Shown: positions 25,285-37,800, counted from the first letter of the stretch. The stretch is 64,000 bases of DNA from Melampsora larici-populina 98AG31 (GCF_000204055.1 NW_006768797.1:191202-255201), one strand, 5' to 3'. Made by a program: numbers and translations. Notes: generated by a model from the sequence alone, not told the origin.

Positions 25285-26209
25285 ATGTATACATCATTTT
25301 TAGCATCAGATTCTGGAAAAGTTATAGGAGAGGCTACATCTTATGAAGCTAATTTAGAATACAATGTCTATGAATCCTATTGGGAAACAGTCCACCAAGT
25401 TCCTCTCCATGACTTACGAAAAATGACAGACAGACCAACGCTCAATGAATATGGCTTTACCTATGTCTCTGGAAGAGATGTGAAATCAATCAAGAGATTG
25501 GGAGATTTTTCTGGTGATCAAAAAAAGGCCTTGACAAAGGATTCAGTGAAGATTGTTGAAGAATTGTACATGATTGATCCATTGATAAGTAAAGGTCTCT
25601 AGAAATAGATTAGTGACTGATTGATTGTTTTGAACATTTCTCTCTATATAAAGGATAAATCCTACTTTGGCAATCTCTTATTCAAGTCAATTTAGAAATC
25701 CCATGATGAAGTATTTAGGTGAACCAAACCCAAACCTTCATTCAGACTTGTCACCAGAAGGAGCCCAAAAAACAATCAGTTGGGTAGAAAAACGATTTTT
25801 AGAATCAGAGGATCCAGAGGAAAAAGCCTTTGGACAACTCTTATCAACAAAAGCTTACAATGTGGTGATTTTGAATGTCTGGAGACCACTTTCCAAGGTT
25901 GAAGCAGATCCTCTGGGGCTTTGTAGATGGACCTCAGTTGCTCCAAGTGATCGAGTAGATTCAAAAATTGTACCAGACCGGGCAGGAAATGCACTTCAAG
26001 CTTGGAACTATGGAGATCATCAGGAATGGTTTTATCTAAAAGAACAAGAACCTCATGAAGCTCATGTGTTCATTCAACATGATGGTAGGGCAAATGATGG
26101 ACATGGTATGAGTGTTCCACATGCTTCATTTGTGTTAAGGGAAAATGAGGATAAACCTAAACGCAAGAGTTTTGAGTGTAGAGTCATGGCACTCTTTCCA
26201 AAAAAGTGA
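25285..26209 (+). CDS. AsaB / GA4-desaturase-like oxidoreductase
   Basis: Two exons, 25285-25565 and 25654-26209, join in frame with a gtacat donor and ataaag acceptor (837 nt, 278 aa). The stronger-looking gtaaag donor at 25589 would break the frame. The family comprises fungal hydroxylase/desaturase proteins related to 2-oxoglutarate/Fe(II) dioxygenases. Typical landmarks are VPLHDLR near the N-terminus, YNVVILNVWRPLSKVEADPL in the middle, then HQEWFYLKEQEPHEAHVFIQHD and HGMSVPHASF, where His/Asp residues would bind iron. Fungal members act in secondary metabolism (AsaB) or gibberellin desaturation; the substrate here cannot be named. It sits between repeats and has no visible pathway neighbours. 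Confidence 0.8.
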
Positions 26210-26324
26210 AAATTGATAAAACTGCAACAATCACTCAAATCACTTTTGTGTTGCCAATCCTCAATCCTCTTCCTGTCTTTCATCCAATTCACTGATAGCT
26301 ATTCTATTATTGCTTAGAATCTTA

Positions 26325-26600
26325 TCTGATGGTTCTCTGAGCCAGATATGCGGATTTGATTTTGTGGTTCTGATCTTCTCTCAATATTTGTTATATGATT
26401 GTTAGGGGTCAAATCTGATATTTCTATGAGCTAAGTATGAGGAGTAGTCTTTCTTGTTCTGATCTTTTGGTTCTGTTTGATCTTGTCTCTCAAAATCTGA
26501 TTCAAGATTAGTCAAGGTTATATTTGATGGTTCTCAGAGCTAGTTATGCGGGGCAGTTATTCTTTTCTTGAATTTTGGTTTGGTGCACTGCATCTATATA
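26325..26600. repeat. Three diverged tandem repeats (~90-110 bp)
   Basis: Copies begin near 26325, 26413 and 26523, each with tctgat-gttctct-gagc-agttatg-gg followed by a cttgttctgatctt block. They are located downstream of the AsaB-like gene. The origin is unknown. Confidence 0.65.
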
Positions 26601-26651
26601 CTCATGACAAAGTTGATCTATGGTAAATTTTGCAGCAATTGAGGTCAAGGT

Positions 26652-26820
26652 CAGGATGGGGGCACAAAAAGAATAAGATTTTTTTCACATTTTTTTCATA
26701 GTTTTTCATTTTTGCACGGTGAAAGGCTGTGCCTAACGCGCCAGTGGCGCCTAGAAGCGCCTGTTTTTCACAAAACGGGCCAGGGCACGCCTTTTGTTTT
26801 AAGGCTGTGCTCCCATCCTG
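26652..26820. mobile_element. Short TIR element with 10-bp target duplication (MULE-type MITE)
   Basis: Ends CAGGATGGGGGCACA and, inverted, CAGGATGGGAGCACA (1 mismatch in 15). The flanking 10 bp aggtcaaggt are repeated exactly on both sides (26642-26651 and 26821-26830). A 9-11 bp duplication fits Mutator-like elements. It is 169 bp, non-coding and GC-richer than its surroundings. Confidence 0.8.
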
Positions 26821-26830
26821 AGGTCAAGGT

Positions 26831-28145
26831 AATTAAAATTGTCAACAAATCAATGTTCTTTGATTCAATGGTTGCCCGTGTTTCAAGATATACGGTCACC
26901 TGTAGCCTTTTGATTGGGAATTGCACCAAAGGATACCAACAGGTAATTTGTCTTGATTCTATATTCAAAATGCTACATCATTTTGGCACCTGGAAACATC
27001 CCAATCACAATGAAAAAACAAATTGACCTCTTAATTGGTAAGCTTGAATGATTCTCTTGTGATATGTACTGGCCAGTGTAAGGTTGTTATGTCATGGGTT
27101 TACACAAGGCTACTGTACAAGATCCACAACTAGATCTAGCTCCACATTGGGTTCCCTTTCTCCTCACGAACCCCGACTGGAGCTAGGTAACAATCACCTT
27201 TCAGTTGTTATCTCTCTCTCTTTTATGTTTGTTTCTTGGTTCTGATTGCTGCTTTTCTCCAGACAAACCCCGACTGGAGCTAGCTGGACTCTGTAATTCA
27301 TACTCGAGTTCTAGATTAGTCTTCAGTGGTTGTGATAAACCACCCTTGAGACTTCAGTGCCCTTAGTGAAGGTTCCCAGAATAGAGAACCTTACACTTTT
27401 TTAATCTATTACTCCGTCACTTCTTGAAGATCCTTCTGTTTTTGACAACCTTGACAATCGACTATTGACACCCGGACTACCCTATGCCATTTAATCTGCC
27501 ATCTAGCTTTTTTGACAATGCCAAAAGCTTATTAAGTCACAATCGATCCACCAAACTAAAGGAATCTTAGATTCCTGATCAGAAACAACAACAGACTTAT
27601 CAGCTAAACAAGAAAGAGGAATTTTGAGTCCGGAGAGATGGTTGAATGATAAGGATGTTGTTTATGATGAAAACTTTCTAATTGATCATTTTATTACTTT
27701 ATATCATAAACAAATAAAATGAGAAACCAAAACAATTGTTCATACCTGATCAGAAACAACAACAGACTTATCAGCTAAACAAGAAAGAGGAACTTTGAGT
27801 CCAGAGAGATTGTTGAATGATAAGGATGTTGTTTATGATGAAAACTTTCTAATTGATGAGGAAAGAAAAAGAAAGTTTTCAGAACAACAAGGTATGAAAT
27901 ACTAGATCATGCGATACAAGACATGGTTAGGTTTGAGTTTGATACAAAAGGTTTTGAGTAAACAAATTACATAAATATTAAGTGTTAAGAAATGAAACAA
28001 TAGTGAACGTGTAATCATTGATTTATTCCAACACGAACCTGCTGAGTCACCACCTGCACCACCTCCACCTTGCTACCATTGGCAACCTGAGAGTGTAGAG
28101 TATCTTTACACACTCAGTAACACTATTCGCACTATCCTACCCTCA
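26831..28145. other. Repeat-rich intergenic region
   Basis: No gene. Two short copies of aaccccgactggagctag occur at 27169-27186 and 27266-27283, and the larger duplication is listed separately. The last ~120 bp (Pro/Thr-type codons, gtatctttacac) form the leader of the gag remnant that follows. Confidence 0.5.
27574..27858. repeat. Direct duplication of ~114 bp
   Basis: Copies at 27574-27687 and 27745-27858 differ at only a few positions (both contain gatcagaaacaacaacagac and gataaggatgttgtttatga) and are separated by 57 bp. It is probably part of a decayed retroelement. Confidence 0.9.
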
Positions 28146-29777
28146 TTGTCACACTCTCTCGCGGACTTGAGCAAATCTACGCTAACACCGGACGTCAAGA
28201 TTGTTTGGCAATACTTTGAGTTGGCCGTTCAAGGAACTCCAGTCATCCCTGGTAGTTTCATCCTTACGCCAATGGCCCGACCTCAAAGTGAGAATTTGGA
28301 TACCGCAACAGTCAAGGGCAAGGATGCCAAGGAAGTTTGTTCAAAAGACGCAATCATCGAGGCCTTGCACGAGCGTTTATCTCAGTTGGAAACGGAGAGT
28401 GCCTCATTCGCAGCTCAAGTCAGCGCGGCGTCTGAAGATCGACGACACATTGCGGCTCTGGAGACGACTATCTCGCCAATCGTCAACACCAGGGGACCAA
28501 ACACTGATCGCAGTGGAGGGTCTACTAACCCGTTTGTGTCATGTCGCGCAAAGGACAATAACCTGGTGACGCCAACTCCAATGGGTCCTTGAGGTCGCCA
28601 AACTCACGACCCGGAGGCCAACGTTTGAGCTAGAACGGCTCCTCCCACGCTCATCAGACCTTGTCCCCCTCCACTCCATCACATTGTTGAAACTGTGCTG
28701 GAAGAGGCCGCAGAAGCGGTACCCAGTTCCCATCCAATTAAAGCCGCCTCTACTGCCCCTGTCACAATCAATGCACCAATTGCCGAGACCACTGAAGAAA
28801 CACCAGTAAAGAAGACCTCAGCAAGCGACATTAAGCTGTCAGAAGTCCCAAAATTCACTGGACCTTCTGAGAACCCGACCGCCTTATTCAACTGGAAGCG
28901 CCTAATTGAGCAATACTTTGAATTGAAGGGTATTAGCGATGACAAGGACCGACTCATCATCCTGGGATTGGTCCCGATTGAACAACGCGCCAGCGCATGG
29001 TTTATGAACTCAAAAGCGGATTTGAAAGGATTAAGCTGGGAGTAAATCATTCATGAGCTCATGATCGAAACTCTTCCGACTAGTTGGCAAGAAGACACTG
29101 AGAAGAACATACGTCAATTGAAAATCGGACCCACTGAAGACTTCAAAACCTATGTGGGACGAGCGCGGGACTTATACAACATGGTGCAACATCAAACATC
29201 TCTCAGCCCCCGCAATCTCGCCGAATACATGGTCTGGGGCACTCCCGACATATTTCAATGATGGATCAAGGATCGTGGGTTGTTGCAAGTGCCTGACTTC
29301 AAGATGTTACCGTTTATCTCTGCAGCAAGCAATCTTTGGGACGTGATACAAGCCAGTAACTTGATACCACGTGGTTGACCAGGGCAAGTTGTTAATGAAG
29401 ACAATCATCACCCTGTTCAATGCGCCAGTCCACCTGGAAACTTTCACACACCAGACAATTGCACTGTAGAACAACAAGCAGATAGCGCGTGGCGCTACCA
29501 TCCATACATGAGATCCAGAGGTTTATGCGGGTACTGTCGTACCCAATGCGGTAATGCTCAATGTCGTGGACCAGCTAGAGGTCCTTTTTTATCTGTACCC
29601 AAAAACTTCAATCCGGGCCCACGCCCTGCTCGCCGTCAAGATGATGGAGTGAATCCCTGGGTACAACCGGTACAAATCGACTCAACGAAAACACCAGGAG
29701 TTGCGACATCAAAACCAGCCGGCCGTCCACCATCCACGCCAATTTTAGTAGCAGCATTTTGTTTTCAGAAAGAATGA
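28146..29777 (+). pseudogene. Ty3/gypsy-type gag remnant
   Basis: A coiled-coil-rich N-terminal part (28146-28592, LHERLSQLETESASFAAQ) is followed, with a frame break, by the gag core from 28695 (VPKFTGPSENPTALFNWKRL, LGLVPIEQRASAWFM). The frame then continues through in-frame stops at 29043, 29260 and 29377. Near the C-terminus a zinc-knuckle-like Cys cluster (CGYCRTQCGNAQC, about 29526-29565) is visible. No protease, reverse transcriptase or integrase follows. This is therefore an inactivated gag without pol; no LTR was identified. Confidence 0.75.
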
Positions 29778-30519
29778 AAAATTTGAGTCTTGATGTATTT
29801 TTCAAGCTTGTGCAAAGGGGCATCACAATCATCTGCCTTTACACAGTCTTGTGTTTCAATGTAGCTGAAGAGAGTCAACATCACTTTCATAGTATCTTGA
29901 GGTGTGGGAGCCGGTTGAATTTCTAATGGATCCTCTTGGAGATATGGTAGGTTTGTCAAGCTTTGTGGAGACATGGTGGAGATCACCCTCTCAAGGATGT
30001 TGGGTGTCATTTATGCACATAAATGGACTTATGGCGGCTCAGAACCTTAATTCTATGCACTTAGCCCTTATTTTTGGTGCCGCCAAAAATGGCGGAATAA
30101 AAACTCATGCGCTTAGGGAATTATGCACTAAAATGGAGATCAACTTAGAGAGAGTTGACTGTACTATGTGTTTATATATTGAGTGTTTCAAAACGCAAAG
30201 AAGTTCATTCCTTCAGCTTCATCTACCCCGCTTTTCTCCCTTTCATCTAGGTGGTCTTTGTTCCCGAGGTCATGACCATCGCAAATTCCCTCTCTTTTAC
30301 GATCTAATTTTCCCCTGGTCAGTTTGTGTTGATCACGGCCAGTGCTCGGAATGCTTGAGCAAAATGTGCTAACTTGGTTCATTTTGCTGAATGGATAAAG
30401 GTGGCATGGATGACCGGCGGGCAAACGAGGAGGTGACGGGAGAACGGAATGACGGATGCGTTCTTTCTGTTTCAATGTGTCTGCCTTTGGAATTACATAT
30501 ACCGAATTGGTTGTATATA
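29778..30519. other. Intergenic without supported gene
   Basis: Open frames overlap on both strands without motifs or splice-consistent extensions. Nothing recognised apart from a small palindrome ccgccaaaaatggcgg near 30080. Confidence 0.45.
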
Positions 30520-30724
30520 CAGCTGTTCCAACAAAGATTGACAACTTTTTTTTGGAGAAAGTTGTCTCCGCAGCGGCTAAAACCAAAGACAAAACTTGAT
30601 TACAGGTTTATTATTTCCTGTATTCTTCCAATTAGCGGAGAGACAAAAGCAAGTGAGGGACAAAACCCGGGTTTTGCACATTGGCAAGATTTCCAAAAAA
30701 AATCAGTCTTTGTTGGAACAGCTG
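30520..30724. mobile_element. Tc1/mariner-type MITE
   Basis: The ends CAGCTGTTCCAACAAAGA match inverted over at least 18 bp, with 1 mismatch over 22. Each end is flanked by TA (30518-30519 and 30725-30726). It is 205 bp and non-coding. The 5'-CAG end and TA target are the Tc1/mariner signature. Confidence 0.85.
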
Positions 30725-30783
30725 TATATTTATACACTTCTATTTGGGTCAGACTTGTAGAGCGGCACGGGACAAAAGGAGAC

Positions 30784-30918
30784 TAGAATGACACAAGTCA
30801 GTTTAGATCTACCGCAACAAAACAATAATGTGACATTCATATAAGAGAGAGAAAAAGAGTTCTACCTAGAGTGACACAAGTCAGTTTAGATCTACCACAA
30901 CAAAACAATAATGTGACA
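30784..30918. repeat. Direct repeat of ~52 bp
   Basis: tagaatgacacaagtcag... at 30784-30835 recurs at 30867-30918 with two differences and an 83-bp period. Non-coding. Confidence 0.9.
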
Positions 30919-31984
30919 AAAGAGAAACCAAACAAGTGAAGATAAAACACAGTCTTATATATGAAACAAGTTTCAAACTTGGCGCTAATAAAATGACGTA
31001 ACTCTACAACATGAAACCAGTCTAGTCTGAAACATTCCTAACCATTCCTGATTCTTCTACTTGGACTAAACCAAAACAAGGTGAGCCTAGGCTGTGTGCC
31101 TGGTCATCTACGGTGCCCAGCCAGCCATAGCCGTAACAAGACTGTATTGCTGTGTGACAGGGGGGGAAAGCTCACTCAGAGAATCCAAAGCCATGACCAG
31201 GCCAGTAGCCTCAGGATTTTTGCTACCCGAGAGCCTACCAAGCATGCATTTGATTGTACCAATGCGTCAATTTTGAAATCAATCAATTTCACACACCTCC
31301 TTCGAGCGGTACGCAAGAGACAAACCCATGTGGCAATGAAAGTTCCGTCTGGAATTCAAACCGAATTGTTTTGCCTTACCGTACACCGCTACTGAGACTG
31401 AGCACTTACTACAACATATCATCAATGCTTGTACAAACTCCGGCTTTGAGTCAGTTGTCGACGTTCACAACTCTTTTGGCTGACTTCTTGCAATGCAACA
31501 AGGATGCAAGACTCTGCAACCCATACAACCCACCCCTGCAGTTTTTGAAGTTGATTCTGACCCTCAATCCTATGTTTTGAGGATGCTTCTTGGGTTGCTA
31601 ATAGATGGTGGAGTGAGGTCTTTGGTTGATGCACAGGTTGGAATCACAGATGAGACCGCTACGTGTTTTGGCGACGGCTGGATCAGAGGTTTCAATGGGT
31701 CAAGAGATGCGAATTTTAAAGGTCTTTTCATCGGGATTGTTGGTCCTTGGGGAATTCCTTTGTGGAGTTTGCTGTTGGGATTGCGTGTTTCAATACGCAT
31801 AGGGAATGCGAGGTCATACCAGGTCATACCATTCAAGGACATGCTGCATACCCTTTCTTTCTTTGTGCGTGTGTGTAACACTTTTCCTGGTGATCCTAAA
31901 TAACATATGTATTTCATTTAACCATTGGGGGGGTGGGATACTCTCTACAAACTGGGGGGCGCTCATCCGACTGCGATACTGGTG
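30919..31984. other. Unassigned region with open frames but no supported gene
   Basis: A 136-codon plus-strand frame at 31493-31903 (GITDETATCFGDGWIRGFNG, GPWGIPLWSLLLGLR) is the longest, but a competing minus-strand frame of similar length overlaps it. No family is recognised. It could be a fragment of a retroelement or of an unknown gene. Confidence 0.35.
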
Positions 31985-31994
31985 ATGAGACAGT

Positions 31995-34133
31995 TTAGCT
32001 TAACTAAGCCCCTCGCGCGGCCGCGTCCGCGCCCTCGAAAGAGGGGCTTATGACTAAAACAGTTTTTTTGGCTGTGTGACTCCAGAAATTAAGTCCTCTT
32101 ATGGTGTTTTTCTGCTCTCCCCTCTTCCCATTTTCTTAAATTTTTCAGACCTTCCAGTATGTTATTCCTCATCGAGTTGTACATAACACAGTACCATTTA
32201 CTTTGGTTCAGATGAAGCAGAAGTGCTTTGAAATCGTGATGTAAGATTGGTAATTAAGCTGCTTTCGAATTTCATTCGAGGGATATCCAGCTGGCTTAGG
32301 TGGTTGTAGGGCAATTACAACACGGCGTAAGGCCCAAACTTATATAAGTCCAACTCGCGTGGCCCCGACGGTACAAGTACCACGTACCTCCGAGCGCCAG
32401 CGAGGGACTTACGCGCAATCTCCAAAAAATGGTGTGAGATCAGGGAGGGCTTTTGCCCAAAATCTCTCATCTCACTTCCTTGCTTTCCACACTTATCAAC
32501 CCATGATGAGACCGTAATTAAAAAGATGCGCATGGCTTCCTTCTATAATTTTCCACCCTCCATTCCTCAACGGCCCAAAAACATCTAACAATATGTGCAA
32601 AAAACCAGTTGGGGCCAACATCGGGGCCGCAAGAGCTTACATGTGTTTCCGACGCTGCGCGTCAGAAAGGTTTGGCTTGTGAAAAGTTTTAACTACAACA
32701 GTCTCAACTGCAGTTTGTGTTTGGCAAGGTGATTCACCATAATCTTCACTCGAGATAGAAATTCTTGGGCCGACCTGGAAGTGATGAACTGTGCTTTTGA
32801 TCGATTTCTCCTCTCAAATACCTGCAATAGAATCTCTCACAGACCCAATCCAACAACTTGTAGTCTCTATAGCAAAGCTATGAACCTATGTTCCAAATCA
32901 TCTATGATTGCAACACAGAGCACTAATGACATCTAGTTGTATAGTCGTTGCACATCTAAGCTCTTGGTCACTTGACAGAAGCCTTGATCAAAGATTGGAT
33001 GGTACATCTGCACATGTGGCTCTTGGAGCTCTTTCAAATCTCATCCCCATCAAAAATCGACTCCTTAATACCATGCCAGACAGGTAAGGTATATAGAAGT
33101 TAGGGTCCCAAAGCCTACCCATCAATCTTATCTAGCAAATATCGGCAAATTGCTTCTTTCTGTTATCATAATTTGTGATAAATCATCTTCTTCTATTGAA
33201 TATTCACAAGAATCCAAACAAATTTGTAATAATAAATTAAAATTTTCTTTTGAGTAAGGTTTGTAGGATAACCTCGATCGATCACCAGGGAAAGGGTATC
33301 AACCAGTCCATAACGCCTGTCTGGTGCTTGCAGAGTATAGCTACGGAGTTTCGGACCGGCTTTTTGAACCAAAAGAAGCAGGATAGACGAGGTCGGAGTG
33401 ATTGGGTCTGAAGGCATTCATTTTGTGATAAAGGTCGAGTAGGTGGTGGATTTTGTGTACTTGACAAAATCTGCTCAATCGCTGAACTGCAGTTTGCATG
33501 GAATGTTTTGTCCATTTTGTCCACAATACAGGGGTTTTGGACGCCGCAGTCATGCTTAACTCATGTACGGCCCCGGTGTTGGCCCCAACTGGTTTTTTGC
33601 TCATATTGTTAGATGTTTTTGGGCCGTTGAGGAATGGAGGGTGGAAAATTATAGAAGGAAGCCATGCGCATCTTTTTAATTAAGGTCTCATCATGGGTTG
33701 ATAAGTGTGGAAAGTGAGGAAGTGAGATGAGAGATTTTGGGCAAAAGCCCTCCCTGATCTCACGCCATTTTTTGGAGATTGCGCGTAAGTCCCTCGCTGG
33801 CGCTCGGAGGTATGTGGTACTTGTACCGTCGGGGCCACGCGAGTTGGACTTATATAAGTTTGCGTAAGGCCTGTTTTTCGCATCCTCAGCACAGCTCTCA
33901 AGCCATGCAGGGATGTCTGTTGCTCATGAAAAGTATATCGCAATATGTACAATTTGACATAGAACAACATACTCGAAGGTCTGAAAAATTTATGAAAATT
34001 GGAAGAGCAGAGACGAGAAAAACAACATAAGGGTACTTAAAACGTGGAGTCACACAGCCAAAAAACCCATTTTAGTCATAAGCCCCTCTTTCGAGGGCGC
34101 GGACGCGGCCGCGCGAGGGGCTTAGTTAAGCTA
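31995..34133. mobile_element. Mutator-like element with very long inverted arms, non-autonomous
   Basis: The terminal ~70 bp are almost perfectly inverted (TAGCTTAACTAAGCCCC..., containing the GC-rich core gcggccgcgtccgcgccctc). The flanking 10-bp atgagacagt is repeated exactly (31985-31994 and 34134-34143). Homology between arms continues inward with gaps: left arm to about 32640, right arm from about 33561, including a well conserved ~300-bp block (aagtccaactcgcgtggccc). The ~920-bp loop encodes no recognisable transposase. Long TIRs plus a 9-10-bp duplication indicate a Mutator-superfamily fold-back element. Confidence 0.85.
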
Positions 34134-34490
34134 ATGAGACAGTGGGGAGCCTCGAGGCTCGCGAGCCTACCGAGCTGGTCGGAGCTTCGTTCACTCTCAG
34201 CTCACTGCTCACCCTTTGGTGAGCCTCGCGGATTCCATGAATCCCCCGATACTCTCATTTCACAAGGTCCCGGTGCTGATGCTCTTACGTGAAGCCCGCC
34301 ATTCATGTAGAACAGGATAGCCTGTCGTGAGCTCGTGACACATTCCTATAAGGTGGAACTCGGAGCTATTGAGCTTGTCTCTCATCATACATAATTTCTA
34401 TATTTATTTCTTTGTTCACACCAATACTTCTTCATCTACTATGTATTTATAAAATCATTTCCTTTCCTATAGTCACCTCTTTCTCTGTTT
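34134..34490. other. Spacer between the Mutator-like element and the KDZ element
   Basis: No gene. Moderately GC-rich at first (gcctcgaggctcgcgagcc), then AT-rich. It ends with the KDZ target duplication ctctgttt (34483-34490). Confidence 0.6.
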
Positions 34491-34864
34491 CACCTCGGGG
34501 CACCTTATTCAACTACTTGAAGTAGCAAATAGACTGTACCATACAACTGCTGGCAGCATCACCTGCCTCATCTCGATTTGTCTCACTCATCTCGCAAGTT
34601 GGGTACCATGACTACACATCTTACCAAGAAGATTTTTCAAAATACATACACTCAACTTAGCCGGATAAGGCTTAAGAACCCCTACGGCACCTACACACGA
34701 CTTTCACAACATAGCACTGTGTAGCATCAGCCCAGCGGGGCGTAGTGCAGCCCCGACTCCCTATACACAACATCATTCACCTTCTCAAGTCCAGGACCAC
34801 ACCCTTGAACTCGACTCACCACCACAACTCGACTCACCTTCTAACTTCACTAACCACCACTACT
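34491..34864. repeat. Left long inverted repeat of KDZ copy 1 (contains the transposase promoter)
   Basis: Complementary to the right repeat over its whole length, with a few percent mismatches, and it stops only about five bases before the transposase ATG at 34870. The transposase promoter therefore lies inside the repeat, and an identical promoter faces inward from the other end. It contains the distinctive blocks gtagcatcagcccagcgggg and cttagccggataaggcttaa. Confidence 0.9.
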
Positions 34865-34869
34865 GCTCT

Positions 34870-37800
34870 ATGGGGCGTCGCGATTACAATGACGCTGGAT
34901 TTGATGTCGATTTGTTTGATGATAAACCAACTCGTCGAAAAAAACCCGGCACCACACTAGCTCCCATTTCCCGTGATGAAGCGTTAAAGATTAGTCAAGG
35001 CCTTGGTTTCATGGAACCCCCACGAAATCCTCCCCTTCAACCCAGTTCTGTAGACAACGATTACAATTGGGAGAACATCATTGATACACCTCATATCAAT
35101 GATGACATCAGGCCCGATTCCTCGGGAGATCAATATGCTACTCATCAAAAATCGCTTCGACGTGCCGAAGCCCAAGCCAGGCTCCAAAGCAAGTGGAAGG
35201 CTGTTGAAACAAAACTCACCGCAACTTACCTCCACCTTCAACAACATACACGCAATTGGACCAAAGCAGACTCGTATCTAGGCAGTCAGTTCCAATGCGA
35301 GTGCCCTCCTGATAAACTTCGAAACCAATGTGTCGACCTAATTGACCTTCTCAGTAAGCCTTTTTCTCTATTAACTTCTTTATGATTTAATTCAAATTAT
35401 TGACTCTTGTCTTGAATTCTTACCTAGGTCGCACAAAACGCCGACTCACGTTCTGTGAATGTGTACCTGACGTTATCCGCCTGCTTCATCTGGGTTACAT
35501 AGCCGGCTCTCCTCAGCACCCTCGCACTGCCTTCACGGTCCGGCTTGTTCAATTTCAACATCATCTGTGGAATTACACAGTAATATCAACCTCGGGATTC
35601 ATTGATGCACTGATGGCATTTCTGGACAATCAATGCCATTCAAGATTGTCACCTCAACAGCTCAAGGGCAAATACAAGAAGAATTTGAATTGTAGCCTTA
35701 GACGTCCTTTCACTCAGACAATAGATATATATCGTCAAATCCTATATCATCAACAAAAGTTATATGAAGAAGGACTTCAATTAAGTGCACTTGATATTTC
35801 TGCTGCTCGATGTGCTCAATGCTTTGGTCCAGCAGAGGCCGAAGTCAAAACTTCTCCTGATGAACCAGACTTCATCATTGCCATGGACGGTAATTTTCAA
35901 CATCGCCACCAATCCCATGCTAGCAAGGACGAGATTCAAGACAACCAATATCCAGATTTCTTCATCCAACCTTCCAAACTCGAACCACATGTTGATGCTT
36001 GTCAAAAAACTGACGCTCAAGCCAACGACATCAAGGTATGTAACCTCGCTTTATCATTTCAAGTCACAATAACACGTACTGATGGTATTTGCATTCTAGA
36101 CTTCCTGTTCTGATTCGCACACCGCTGCTAATGATGTTCGCAATAGCATGTCTTGGGACAGATGCAATGACACAGGTCTTTTTGCAGGAGCTTGTTGTCA
36201 TGATGTACCACTTCACTTTGTGAATATTTATCAGAGTGGCGAAAAGTGAGCTTTCTTTTATATTGCGCCAGAAGAGATGAAAAATAACAAATTCCTTTCA
36301 CTTCAGACTGCATTATCCAGTAGCAATTATCCAACAGCTTCGAGAACTCTACCCCGATAAGCATATAGGTGTACTATACAATATTGGTTGCCACTTGGGT
36401 GCGCACATAGCAAAAGTAACTTGATACATTTCCTTATACCCCTTTTAGCTGAAACTAATCAACGTGAAATTGATTTTCAACCACAGCGTGAGCTATTTTC
36501 CCCTGACGATTTGAAAAAAATGACGTTTGGAACTTCGGTTTTCCACGCCTATGTGCATCAGTGGGCTTGTCAAATCAAGTTCCACCCTCGCTACAACAAA
36601 AATTGGGGACTTTCGGACGGTGAGGGCCTTGAGAGGCTATGGTCATTCTTATCAGCTCTTGTAGCTTCACTTCGAATCTCCACTCGCCATCATCGAATAC
36701 TATCAATAAACTGGCGTGCCATCTTCTATTCTTCCAGGGTTAATGAAGGATGCGGTAAGTTTTAGCTCTCTGGGTAAAAATATCATTGCTGAAGCGCTTT
36801 GATACAATAGGACTTTGGCTTCAAAAAAGATATCGAAACGCTGTCGACGTTCTGATGCAAGCTCAATCCGCACTCACCACACTCTTTGGGATGGCTAACC
36901 CGAACCAACCTGGTGAAACTTACACGGCTGCTTTTTTCCGTGGGCAGTGGACTTTGGAGAGGGAAGCATACGAAAGTAAACTAGTAGTCATGCAGCAGCA
37001 AAAGCTGGAGCTTGGTCGACTATTATCCTTACAAGATGAGCTGATCGCTGAATGGTAAGTAGATGTATGAATACTTATGTGGAAATATCATTAACCGTTT
37101 TGGGTTTTGACAGGTCAAAGCCAGTACTTACAGCGGAACAGACCATTATCCGGCTTCGAACAACAGCTGAACTCGAAGAGAAAATTGCCAAGCAGGTCAA
37201 AAAAGTTGGCACAGCAGATGTACCAGTATGCGATAAGGAGAAAGAAGCCTTCTTGAAGCTGTGGTACAGCAAGCATGAAGTTGGACTCAAGTATGTCGCC
37301 ATATGTGAGGAAAAGCGACCACTTCAACAGAGTCGCTCAGATGGACATTCATCAAACTTAGGTAAGCATTCAATTTGAGACTGAATTCGATACAAGTTGG
37401 AGCTCATAACTCTCATCTGAAACTAGGTCATAAGGGCCAGACAAATCTCCTGTTGGCAGTTCGGAGGCATGCAACCAAGCTTAAAAAATTGGTTGATACA
37501 TATCGCACTCGTCGGGCACAGTATCACGCCGAATATCCAGATCGTCAGCTGCCTGCAGACATCGATTACAACCAATTATTTGAGATACAAGCCGACCATC
37601 CATTCTGGAACGACTCGCTTTTCACCAACGTCCAAGCGCCTTGGGCAGCTGATCCGAACACTAGGCATGGGATGCAACAGATTGCATATGCTGACCGAGC
37701 AGAAGAAGAGTTCCGGCGTCTCGGCTGGGAAGTTCGCCGAGCTATGCGATGGGCAACAACTACTCACACTCGTGTATACAACGCGCTCCTTTCTCTAGAG

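Noticed and set aside
25589..25653. AsaB-like gene as a frameshifted pseudogene
   Set aside because: The frame break appears only if the gtaaag donor at 25589 is used; the gtacat donor at 25566 gives an intact 278-residue protein.
31493..31903. 136-codon plus-strand frame as a gene
   Set aside because: An equally long frame overlaps on the minus strand, there is no recognisable motif, and no splice extension keeps the frame.
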